From Sinomonas atrocyanea (lineage in GTDB: Bacteria; Actinomycetota; Actinomycetes; Actinomycetales; Micrococcaceae), in contig NZ_JAUSRH010000017.1 of NCBI RefSeq assembly GCF_030811715.1, forward strand, positions 1-64,000: a DNA stretch of 64,000 bases, given 5' to 3'. A program made the position numbers and the translations under genes. Positions 1 to 7,279 of this stretch are shown piece by piece. Under the pieces are notes generated by a model. That model saw only the letters and a program-made list of their open reading frames with translations, was not told where the DNA came from and did not search any database. The first letter of the stretch is position 1, and every line of letters starts with the position of its first letter.

Positions 1-36
1 GTGTTGATGCTGGCAACGTCTACGCTTCTCAACGAG

Positions 37-90
37 ACAGACCTGTCTGTTCCGTCAGAACGTTTATATAGGTAGACAGACCTGTCTGTC
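37..90. promoter_or_regulatory. Two TetR-type operators upstream of the first gene
   Basis: Two inverted repeats with the same core, ACAGAC-CT-GTCTGT, lie at 37-50 and 75-90; the second extends by one pair to 16 bp. Their centres are 39 bp apart. An AT-rich stretch containing TATATA (65-70) lies between them and is a likely -10 box. The layout is typical of an autoregulated TetR gene, and a divergent gene probably lies left of the window. The repeats are seen directly; regulator binding is inferred. Confidence 0.75.
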
Positions 91-102
91 CAGAGTGCTA
101 CC

Positions 103-864
103 ATGGACGGCATGAACGGTCGAGACAACGGCCGGGCCCCGGAGGCCGCGGCACGCAAACCTGCCCGCGAGCGGATCCTAGAGACCGCCTACGAGCTATT
201 CGCCAAACGTGGCATCAGGGACGTGGGGATCGACGAGATCATCGCCAGGTCGGGAGTCGCCAAGGCGACGTTCTACCGGCACTTCCCCTCGAAGGAAGCC
301 CTCGTGCTGGCCTACATGGACCGCTGGTACCAGGTGCGCCACGACGCCATCGAGGAAGCCATCGCCCACGCACACAACCCGGACGACGCCCTCCTGGCGG
401 CCTTCAACGTGCTCGACGACTGGTTCAGCCGCGGCGCGGCCGAGGTCAACACGTTCCTGCACGTCATGATCGAGTTCGGGGCCGAGCACCCCTTGGGCCA
501 GGCGGCCATGGCCCATCTCGCCGCGATCCGCGAGCGCCTCGCCGCCCTGGCCGACGCGGCGGGGCTCGACGACCCAGACGGCTTCGCCTGGTCCTTCCAC
601 ATCCTCACCAAGGGTGCCATGGTCGCCTCCATCGAGGGGGACCAGCGCGCCGCCCTCCGCGCCCGCAACCTGGCGCGCGTGCTCATCGACCTCCACAGGC
701 CGGACCGGCGCCCCGCCGCCCGAGCCGTAGTGAAGACGACGGGGCACGCCTCCGAGCAGAACAAGGCCGGCGGCAGGGAAAGGTCCGGCGGCAGGGAGCC
801 CGCGTCCGTGCGGGAGCGTGGGGACTCCGCCTCGGTGCGCAGACTCGACGACGCGCGCCGCTGA
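103..864 (+). CDS. TetR/AcrR family transcriptional regulator
   Basis: A DNA-binding repressor of about 253 residues. The N-terminal helix-turn-helix covers roughly residues 20-70 and includes the classic 'ATFYRHFPSKEAL' recognition-helix end. The ligand-binding helical part follows to about residue 200. The last 50 residues are Arg/Gly/Ser-rich, low complexity, and longer than in most family members, so they may be disordered. ATG at 103 is used; a second ATG nine bases later (112) is also possible. The two palindromes directly upstream suggest it represses itself and probably a divergent gene outside the window. The effector is unknown. Confidence 0.9.
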   Translation: MDGMNGRDNGRAPEAAARKPARERILETAYELFAKRGIRDVGIDEIIARSGVAKATFYRHFPSKEALVLAYMDRWYQVRHDAIEEAIAHAHNPDDALLAAFNVLDDWFSRGAAEVNTFLHVMIEFGAEHPLGQAAMAHLAAIRERLAALADAAGLDDPDGFAWSFHILTKGAMVASIEGDQRAALRARNLARVLIDLHRPDRRPAARAVVKTTGHASEQNKAGGRERSGGREPASVRERGDSASVRRLDDARR

Positions 865-870
865 GCTACT

Positions 871-907
871 CGCCTGCCGCGAGTCGCTTCTACGCCTGCC
901 GCGAGTC
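871..907. repeat. Short tandem direct repeat
   Basis: The 15-mer CGCCTGCCGCGAGTC occurs at 871-885 and again at 893-907, a period of 22 bases. It covers the 3' end and stop of the minus-strand proline-rich gene and the space after the TetR gene. No function is apparent. Confidence 0.5.
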
Positions 908-1204
908 TGGGGGAACCGGCCCGCCGGGAGGGAACGGCTCCCCGGGGGCTGGGCGCCCCGGAGACGGCAGGCCGGGCTCCGGTGCCCCGTCCGGGTCGAA
1001 AGGCGGGAACGTGTCCGGCCCGGGATCCGGCGGGATGCTCGGCCCCGGCGGAACGCCCGGCTCCTGCGGGCGGTGCGGCGGCGCCGGCTCGGGCGGCACC
1101 GTCTCGAGCGCCGGGGCGCAGGAGGAGAGCGCAGAGCTGTCCGCGACCGAGCTGACCTCGACCGCGCAGACGGTGGAATCGATGGTTGCCTCGATGGTCT
1201 TCAT
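890..1204 (-). CDS. Small proline-rich protein of unknown function
   Basis: About 104 residues. The first 35 are a short ordinary sequence beginning MKTIEATIDS with two Cys; the remainder is a Pro/Gly/Asp-rich tail with many PxP repeats, probably disordered. The start was chosen because AAGGAGGT lies five bases before the ATG, which is a near-perfect ribosome binding site and the main evidence that the gene is real. It faces the CsbD gene divergently. I recognise no family, and no signal peptide or membrane helix is evident. Confidence 0.5.
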   Translation of the reverse strand: MKTIEATIDSTVCAVEVSSVADSSALSSCAPALETVPPEPAPPHRPQEPGVPPGPSIPPDPGPDTFPPFDPDGAPEPGLPSPGRPAPGEPFPPGGPVPPDSRQA

Positions 1205-1272
1205 CCCCACCTCCTTCCCCCTGCGGGCGCCCTTACACAGTCCGGGCCGGGCCGACTCGTCCCTCGGCCGAT

Positions 1273-1298
1273 GTTTGACCCCGGGGCCCGGGGGGAAA
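1273..1298 (+). promoter_or_regulatory. Candidate stress-sigma (SigB/SigF type) promoter
   Basis: GTTT (1273-1276) and GGGAAA (1293-1298) are separated by 16 bases, close to the known GTTT-N14/16-GGGWAW pattern. It lies about 100 bases before the CsbD gene, a family controlled by SigB in Bacillus. The match is by eye in GC-rich DNA and could be chance. Confidence 0.4.
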
Positions 1299-1399
1299 CG
1301 GGAGGGCATGCGGCGCGGGGAGCACTCCCCGCAGCCCGCGGCAAGAACCGGAGGGAGGGGGCACTCCAGCCCCTTCTCGCATCCCAGAAGGAGGAAGCC

Positions 1400-1585
1400 A
1401 TGGGTATCGGAGACAAGTTCGAGAACAAGGCCGAAGAGCTCAAGGGCAAGGCCAAGGAAGGCGCCGGCGAGGCCACGGACAACCCGGACCTCCAGGCCGA
1501 GGGCAAGGGCGACCAGGCGAAGGCCGGCGTCAAGCAGGCCGGCGAGCACATCAAGGACGCCGCCAAGGACATCACCGGCCACTGA
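1400..1585 (+). CDS. CsbD family stress protein
   Basis: A 61-residue, highly charged protein built of Lys/Glu/Ala/Gly repeats such as 'KAEELKGKAKEGAGEAT', the signature of the CsbD family. Members are small cytoplasmic proteins induced by general stress; the biochemical role is unknown. The length is normal for the family. The ATG follows AAGGAGG with good spacing (1388-1394). It lies 85 bases before a GlsB-type membrane protein, also a stress family, so the two may be transcribed together. A candidate stress-sigma promoter lies upstream. Confidence 0.92.
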   Translation: MGIGDKFENKAEELKGKAKEGAGEATDNPDLQAEGKGDQAKAGVKQAGEHIKDAAKDITGH

Positions 1586-1670
1586 GGCCGCCCCGAACGG
1601 TTCACCTCGCGGACCCGTCCGACGTGATCGGTCCGGAATACATCGAGTCCCCCTCAGAAGGAGCTAATCC

Positions 1671-1931
1671 ATGGGCATCATCGCGTTCCTCATCCTCGGC
1701 CTGATCGCCGGGGCGATCGCGAAGGCCATCCTCCCCGGCCGTCAGGGCGGGGGCATCCTCATCACCATGCTGTTGGGAGCGGTGGGTGCCCTCCTCGGAG
1801 GCTGGATTGGAAGTGCGATCTTCGGCGTCGGGCTCGCGAACTTCTGGAGCCTGCAGACGTGGATCGTTGCGATCATTGGCTCGCTGATCGTCCTCGGCAT
1901 CTACGGCGCAATCACGCGCCGACGGGCCTGA
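1671..1931 (+). CDS. GlsB/YeaQ/YmgE family stress membrane protein
   Basis: 86 residues forming three hydrophobic helices separated by Gly-rich turns. 'GLIAGAIAKAILPGRQGGG' after the first helix is the family signature. These small inner-membrane proteins are associated with general stress or asparagine-glutamine regulated loci; the molecular role is unclear. The AGAAGGAG ribosome site lies 9 bases before the ATG. The short distance to CsbD suggests joint expression. Confidence 0.9.
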   Translation: MGIIAFLILGLIAGAIAKAILPGRQGGGILITMLLGAVGALLGGWIGSAIFGVGLANFWSLQTWIVAIIGSLIVLGIYGAITRRRA

Positions 1932-2066
1932 GGTCCAGTAGCCGACCCTCGACGGCGGCGGCTCGCCCACCCGGGCGGGCCGCCGCCGTCGTGCGTCCGG
2001 CCCCCGCAAGGCAATACATAGCAACATCGGGTGCATATTGGACAACTTCCGGGCTAGGATGTGGGC

Positions 2067-3347
2067 GTGACGCCCCAAGAGACTGAGCTGACCGCAGAGA
2101 CCCAGACCGCCCTCGAGCGTGCCGACGCCGCCCACCGCCACGAGGCACTCTTCTCCGAGCGCGCCCACAACATCAGGCAGTCGGCGGTCCGGGACGTGTT
2201 CGACATCTCGATCCGCCCGGGCCTCGTCTCCCTGGCGGGCGGCTCCCCGAGCCTGACCCGCCTCCCGCTCGGCCTCGTCGCAGAGACCGCACAGCGGGTC
2301 ATCATGGACCACGGGATGGAGGCGCTGCACTACGGCGGCGGCAAGGGCACCCTCGCGCTGCGCGAGCTGATCTGCGAGATCATGGCCGAGGAGGGCATCC
2401 TGGGCGCCTCACCCGAGGACGTTGTGGTGACCACCGGCTCGCAGTCGGCCCAGGACATCGCGGCCAAGGTCTTCTGCAACCCGGGCGACGTGGTGCTCGC
2501 CGAGGACCCGACGTACGTGGGCGCGCTGAACACCTTCGAGGCGTACCAGGTCCGGGTCGAGCCGGTCGGGATGGACGAGGACGGGCTCGTGCCCGAGCTC
2601 CTCGAGGCGCGCATCGCCGAGCTCGAGGCCGCCGGCAAGACCATCAAGCTCCTCTACACGATCCCGAGCTTCAACAACCCCTCCGGCATCACCCTGGCGG
2701 CCGAGCGGCGCCAGCAGGTCGTGGACATCTGCCGCGAGCACAACATCCTCGTGCTCGAGGACAACCCCTACGGCATGCTGCGCTTCGACGGGCGTCCGCT
2801 CACCCCGCTGCGCGCCGACAACCCGGACGACGTCATCTACTGCGGCTCGTTCTCCAAGATCTTCTCCCCCGGGGTCCGGCTCGGCTGGGCGCTCGTCCCC
2901 AAGCACCTCTACCGGCGCTTCTACCTCGCCGCCGAGGCCGTGGTGCTGTGCCCCTCCATGCTCAACCAGATGCTCGTCACCGAGTTCTTCCGCTCCTTCG
3001 ACTGGCGCGCGTACCTCGCCGAGTCCCGCGCCGTCTACGCCGAGCGGTGCGCGGCCATGCTGCACGCGCTCGGGGAGCATTTCCCGGCCGAGGCGACGTG
3101 GACGACGCCGAGCGGCGGCTTCTTCGTCTGGGTCACCCTCCCCGACGGAGTCGACACCTATCCCCTGCTCCACGAGGCGATCGACGCGGGCGTCGTGTTC
3201 ATCCCCGGCGCCGCGTTCACGCCGTCGGACGCGCCGAGCCCGAAGCTGCGGCTCGCGTTCTCCGGCGTGGCGCCCGAGCAGATCCGCGAGGGCGTGCGGC
3301 GCCTTGGCCCGGTGGTGCGGGCCGCCGTCGAGGCGAACGCGCGCTAG
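2067..3347 (+). CDS. PLP-dependent aminotransferase (class I/II, 2-aminoadipate/AraT-like)
   Basis: A 426-residue cytosolic aminotransferase of fold type I. Visible motifs are 'NNPSG' around residue 204 and the Schiff-base lysine in 'GSFSKIFSPGVRLGW' at about 264. The layout matches the stand-alone domain related to MocR regulators (LysN/2-aminoadipate transaminase type), which transfers amino groups from aromatic or branched amino acids to 2-oxoglutarate. The start was moved from GTG 2061 to GTG 2067 because a -10 box TAGGAT (2055-2060) ends exactly six bases before it, indicating a leaderless transcript. Substrate specificity cannot be read from sequence. Confidence 0.88.
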   Translation: MTPQETELTAETQTALERADAAHRHEALFSERAHNIRQSAVRDVFDISIRPGLVSLAGGSPSLTRLPLGLVAETAQRVIMDHGMEALHYGGGKGTLALRELICEIMAEEGILGASPEDVVVTTGSQSAQDIAAKVFCNPGDVVLAEDPTYVGALNTFEAYQVRVEPVGMDEDGLVPELLEARIAELEAAGKTIKLLYTIPSFNNPSGITLAAERRQQVVDICREHNILVLEDNPYGMLRFDGRPLTPLRADNPDDVIYCGSFSKIFSPGVRLGWALVPKHLYRRFYLAAEAVVLCPSMLNQMLVTEFFRSFDWRAYLAESRAVYAERCAAMLHALGEHFPAEATWTTPSGGFFVWVTLPDGVDTYPLLHEAIDAGVVFIPGAAFTPSDAPSPKLRLAFSGVAPEQIREGVRRLGPVVRAAVEANAR

Positions 3348-3379
3348 GCGCTGCCCGCCCCGACCGCCGCGGGCGAGGA

Positions 3380-4945
3380 CTACCCGCCGATGGCCCGGAG
3401 GGCGTTCACCTGGCCCTTTCCGTAGAACGAGGTGGCCCCCGCGCCGCCCTGGCACACCTGCGGAGCGCCGCCGTCGAACGCCGGGAACGGGGCGTAGATC
3501 GACAGGTCCGCCGGGCAGGCCATCGGGTCCGCGGTGTTGGCGATCCTCGCCGCAACGGCTCCGGGGTTCGTCACGCCCGAGCTCACGATGAGCGCGGCAA
3601 GCCCGGCCACATGTGGCGAGGCCATCGAGGTCCCCTGGAGGTAGCAGTACGTCGCGCCCGAAGGGTCGACGACCGGGCGCAGGCATCCGCCCATCAGGGC
3701 CTTCGGCCACGTCGACAGCACGCGCCCGTTGGGGGCCGCGGCCGTGGGCTGCAGGATGGAGTCTCCGCCGGGGGCCGCGACGTCGACGACTCCGACGCCG
3801 TAGTTCGAGAAGAACGACTTGAGGCCGAGGTTGCCCGTGGCCGAGACCGTCACGACGCCGGGGACCTCGGCCGGCACGACAGCGCAGGCATTGGTGATGT
3901 CACGCGTCACGGGCGTGGTGTCGTCCGGGCTCGTGGCGTCCTGGGTCGGATGGGCGAGGTCGTCGGACTGGTTGTCCGCGGCCGCGACCACCGTGACTCC
4001 CTGCTGCTCGGCGTAGCGGATGGCGCGCCGCTCGGCCTCCCAGATGGCCCTCTGGCCCGGATCGTTCTTGCAGTTGAAGAGCCACGGGTCAGCGAAGTAG
4101 CTGTTGTTGGTGACCTGGATGCCGTGGTCAGCTGCCCACATGAACGCGCAGACGATCGCCTCCGGGTAGAAGAGACCCGCCGCGTTGCCGGCCTTGATGC
4201 CCGCGAGCTTCACGTTCGGGGCCATGCCCACAATGCCGATGCCGTTCTTGGCTGCCGCGAGCGTGCCGGCCGTGTGGGTCCCGTGGCCGTTGTCGTCCAT
4301 CCACGCGCTCGGCGCCGTGTTCTCGACCCCGCCCACGCACGAGGCTGAGCGCGAGAAGTCGACGTTCGGCGCCAGGTCCGGGTGCGACCAGTCGAGTCCC
4401 GTGTCGATGTCGCCGACCACGACCGACGGGCTGCCGCCGTTGACCGCCCGCGCCTCGGGAGCGTGGATCTGGTCCATGTCCCATTGCAGGGCGGAGAGGC
4501 TGTCCGATCCCGGCGCAGGGACCGGAGGAGCAACGGGGGCCGCCGCATCCCCGGAGGCCTCGGCCTGGAGCGCCACGCCGAACGCCGACGTGCCGGCCGC
4601 CGCGTCGACGCTCGGGTCTGCGGCCCGGAGCCTCGCAGGGAAGTCCGACGCCGCCGAGCTCACCACCGCGACGCCGATGGCACCGTAGTCCTTGATGAGC
4701 GTGCCGCCGGCCGACGCGATCGCGCTGAGGGACCTGCCGGCGGCCTTCCCTCCGGAGGCGTAGAGCACGAGGTAGTCCTGGGCGGCCCGCGCCTGCTGGG
4801 CCGCGGGAGCCGTGGTCGCCGACTGCGCGGCCGCTGCGGCCGAGGAGGTGCCCGCGGCGAGGGCGGCGGGGGCTGCCCCCGCGACCGAGAGCCCTGCGGC
4901 GAGGCCCGCACAGGCCAGAGACCGTGCGAAGGTACGTGATCGCAT
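3380..4945 (-). CDS. Secreted subtilisin-like serine protease (S8 family)
   Basis: 521 residues. A signal peptide covers about residues 1-31 (Arg-rich start, hydrophobic core, Ala-x-Ala end). An Ala-rich propeptide-like segment follows, then the catalytic domain from about 155. The triad is visible: Asp181 in 'DIDTGLDWSH', His221 in 'NGHGTHTAG', Ser440 in 'GTSMASPH'; the oxyanion Asn is probably Asn325. Several Cys pairs suggest disulfides in the exported enzyme. No C-terminal anchor is seen, so it is probably released outside the cell. It is transcribed alone and ends 32 bases from the convergent aminotransferase. Confidence 0.93.
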   Translation of the reverse strand: MRSRTFARSLACAGLAAGLSVAGAAPAALAAGTSSAAAAAQSATTAPAAQQARAAQDYLVLYASGGKAAGRSLSAIASAGGTLIKDYGAIGVAVVSSAASDFPARLRAADPSVDAAAGTSAFGVALQAEASGDAAAPVAPPVPAPGSDSLSALQWDMDQIHAPEARAVNGGSPSVVVGDIDTGLDWSHPDLAPNVDFSRSASCVGGVENTAPSAWMDDNGHGTHTAGTLAAAKNGIGIVGMAPNVKLAGIKAGNAAGLFYPEAIVCAFMWAADHGIQVTNNSYFADPWLFNCKNDPGQRAIWEAERRAIRYAEQQGVTVVAAADNQSDDLAHPTQDATSPDDTTPVTRDITNACAVVPAEVPGVVTVSATGNLGLKSFFSNYGVGVVDVAAPGGDSILQPTAAAPNGRVLSTWPKALMGGCLRPVVDPSGATYCYLQGTSMASPHVAGLAALIVSSGVTNPGAVAARIANTADPMACPADLSIYAPFPAFDGGAPQVCQGGAGATSFYGKGQVNALRAIGG

Positions 4946-5084
4946 CGTGTGCCTTTCGTCCCGCTGGAACGCCTGGGTGCGGGCGACGCTTCAGCCTGAA
5001 CCTCCGCGACGAAGACTAGTGACGCGAGCTTCCACAAGGGAAGAGTCCGCTGCCACTAGCGCACATCATGCAGTCATGCCCTTG

Positions 5085-5786
5085 TCATGTCCGTTCATAG
5101 ACCCACGGCAGGCTGGAGATGGTGAGCCGGTGGCGCCCGCTCCCGGCTGCCCGGGGGTCCCCGTACTGCGCGTCGCCGGCCCAGAGGACCGCCTCGATCC
5201 GCCCCTCGGCGTCCACGAGCTGGTAGCTCGCAAACCGGGCCGCCGGCCGCTGCACGCTCCCCAGGGCCTCCTCGACCGAGCCGGCGCCGGCCAGGCCGTG
5301 CAGCGTGAGCCACGTCGGCGGGAACAGCACCATCTCTCCCGCCGCGTGCCGCTCGAGGGCAACACCCGGCCGGAGCCATGCGGAGTCCACGTGCTCGTCG
5401 GCGCTCAGCAGCATCTCCCCGCCCGGGTCGCGGGCGAGGAAGAACCACGTGGTGAGCCTCTTGGGGGCGCGCGCCGGCGGCACCCAGCGGGAGAGCTCCA
5501 CGAGGTGCGACTCGGCCAGGACCAGCCCGGTCTCCTCGCGGGTCTCCCGCACGGCGGCCCGGCGCACGGCGGCCGGGGCGGCCGAGGAGGGGTCGTCGTC
5601 GTGCGCGGCGGGCTCCTCGGCATCGTCCGGGTGGGAGTCCTCGGGGTCCACCCGGCCGCCGGGGAACGCCCAGGCGCCGCCGAAGGAGCCGGCCACCGGC
5701 CTCTCGAGGAGCAGGACCTCGAGCCCGGCCTCCGCATCCCGCACCACGACGACGGTGGCCGCGCGCCCCACGATCGGTGAATCCAT
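5085..5786 (-). CDS. NUDIX hydrolase (NUDT19/NUDT8-like)
   Basis: 233 residues. The Nudix box is split: 'FPGGRVDPED' at about 40 is separated from 'AVRETREETGL' at about 77 by a roughly 25-residue acidic/Ala insert. This arrangement is typical of the coenzyme A/acyl-CoA diphosphatase branch (NUDT7/8/19) rather than MutT. Expected activity is cleavage of a nucleoside diphosphate-linked substrate, with CoA derivatives the best guess. The ATG lies six bases after a minus-strand -10 box TACAGT (5793-5798), so translation is probably leaderless. It is divergent from the multicopper oxidase. Confidence 0.85.
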   Translation of the reverse strand: MDSPIVGRAATVVVVRDAEAGLEVLLLERPVAGSFGGAWAFPGGRVDPEDSHPDDAEEPAAHDDDPSSAAPAAVRRAAVRETREETGLVLAESHLVELSRWVPPARAPKRLTTWFFLARDPGGEMLLSADEHVDSAWLRPGVALERHAAGEMVLFPPTWLTLHGLAGAGSVEEALGSVQRPAARFASYQLVDAEGRIEAVLWAGDAQYGDPRAAGSGRHRLTISSLPWVYERT

Positions 5787-5815
5787 ACCGTCACTGTAGG
5801 CCTACGCTGGAAGAC
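5787..5815. promoter_or_regulatory. Back-to-back leaderless promoters
   Basis: Only 29 bases separate the start codons of the NUDIX and multicopper oxidase genes. A minus-strand -10 box TACAGT occupies 5793-5798 (six bases to ATG) and a plus-strand -10 box TACGCT occupies 5803-5808 (seven bases to GTG). The -35 region of each promoter would therefore fall on the start codon of the other gene, so the two should compete for polymerase. No good -35 is visible in either direction. Confidence 0.65.
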
Positions 5816-7279
5816 GTGCCCCTCACCCGCCGTGCCTTCCTCCGCGCAGCCTCCGCCGCCGCCGTGCTCGCCCCCGCCGCCCCCGCGCTGGCCGGGTGCG
5901 GGGGGACCGAGGACGTGCCGACTGTGCCGTTCGGCGCGCGGCTGCCCATCCCGCCGCTCGATCAGGGCACCGTCGAGACATCGGACGGGGGCCCTGTGCG
6001 CACGTTCCGGCTAGCGCCGCAGGCTGGCACGCACGAGTACGTCCCCGGCAAGGCCGCAGAGTCGATGGGCTACAACGGCGCCTACCTCGGCCCGACCCTG
6101 CGCGCGGCCCGCGGCGAGAAGGTCCGCATCCGCATCGAGAACCGCCTCTCGGAGGCCACGACCGTGCACTTCCACGGCATGGCGCTGCCCGCGGCAGCGG
6201 ACGGCGGCCCGCACGCCATGATCGATCCGGGCGGCTCCGCGGCCCCCGAATGGACCATCGACCAGCCCGCCGCGACGCTCTGGTACCACCCCCATCCGCA
6301 CGGGAGCACCGAGAAGCAGGTGGGGCTCGGGCTCGCGGGCCTGTTCCTCCTCGACGAGGCGCACGACGGCGGCCCGGCGGCCGCGCTCCCGCACCAGTAC
6401 GGCGTGGACGACATCCCGCTCATCATCCAGGACCGCCGCCTCGACGGCAGCGGCAAGGTCACGTTCGACCCCTCGGGAAACTCGCTCGGCACACTCGGCA
6501 ACTCGATCGCCGCGAACGGCACGCTCGGCGCCGTGCTGCCCGTGACCACCCAGCGCGTGCGGCTGCGGATCCTCAACGCGAGCGCAGGCCGGTGGTTCAG
6601 GTTCGGCTTCGCCGACCGCCGGCGCTTCCACATGGTGGCGTCCGACGGCGGGCTGCTCGCCGCGCCGCTCGAGCTCGATGCCGTGCAGCTCTCCCCCGCG
6701 GAGCGGGCCGAGATCGTGGTCGAGCTCAGGCCCGGCGAGTCCGTCATGCTGCGCTCGTTCGCCCCGGACCTGGGCCGGGTGAGCCCGCCGGACGCATTCG
6801 GCGGCGGCCGGGACTTCGATGTGGTGAGGCTCGACGCCGCGGCCAGCCTCGCGCCGTCGTCCGCCCTGCCGTCTGCGTTCGGCGCGCTGCCCGCCCCGGT
6901 CGAGGCCCGCACCGCCACCTCGCGCTCGTTCACGTTCAGCGGCCGCCAGATCAACGGCAGGACGATGGACATGGGCCGGATCGACTTCACCGCGGCGCCC
7001 GGCGCTCCCGAGGTGTGGTTCGTGGACAACGTCAACCCCTACCAGCACAACCTGCACGTCCACGGGGTCCAGTTCCGGCTCCTCGACATCAACGGCGCGC
7101 CGCCCCCGCCCGAGCGCGCAGGCTGGAAGGACACCATCCCGCTGCTGCCCAGGGAGCGGAACCGGATCGCGTTCCGCATGCCCCGGTACGCCGACGCCGA
7201 GCACCCGTACATGTACCACTGCCACCTGCTCACCCATGAGGACCAGGGCATGATGGGGCAGTTCACCGTCGGTACCTAG
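5816..7279 (+). CDS. Multicopper oxidase (CueO/CotA-like), Tat-exported lipoprotein
   Basis: 487 residues. It begins with Arg5-Arg6 in 'TRRAFLRAA' (twin-arginine signal) and has a lipobox LAGC with Cys28, so it is probably exported folded and lipid-anchored. The copper motifs are present: 'HFHG' at about 120, 'WYHPHPHG' at about 155, 'HNLHVHG' in the C-terminal domain and 'HCHLLTHEDQGMM' near the end, which supplies the type 1 and trinuclear ligands. Likely roles are oxidation of Cu(I), phenols or metals. GTG 5816 was chosen over an upstream in-frame ATG because it fits both the signal peptide and the leaderless -10 TACGCT. The stop overlaps that of the convergent permease within CTAG. Confidence 0.92.
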   Translation: MPLTRRAFLRAASAAAVLAPAAPALAGCGGTEDVPTVPFGARLPIPPLDQGTVETSDGGPVRTFRLAPQAGTHEYVPGKAAESMGYNGAYLGPTLRAARGEKVRIRIENRLSEATTVHFHGMALPAAADGGPHAMIDPGGSAAPEWTIDQPAATLWYHPHPHGSTEKQVGLGLAGLFLLDEAHDGGPAAALPHQYGVDDIPLIIQDRRLDGSGKVTFDPSGNSLGTLGNSIAANGTLGAVLPVTTQRVRLRILNASAGRWFRFGFADRRRFHMVASDGGLLAAPLELDAVQLSPAERAEIVVELRPGESVMLRSFAPDLGRVSPPDAFGGGRDFDVVRLDAAASLAPSSALPSAFGALPAPVEARTATSRSFTFSGRQINGRTMDMGRIDFTAAPGAPEVWFVDNVNPYQHNLHVHGVQFRLLDINGAPPPPERAGWKDTIPLLPRERNRIAFRMPRYADAEHPYMYHCHLLTHEDQGMMGQFTVGT

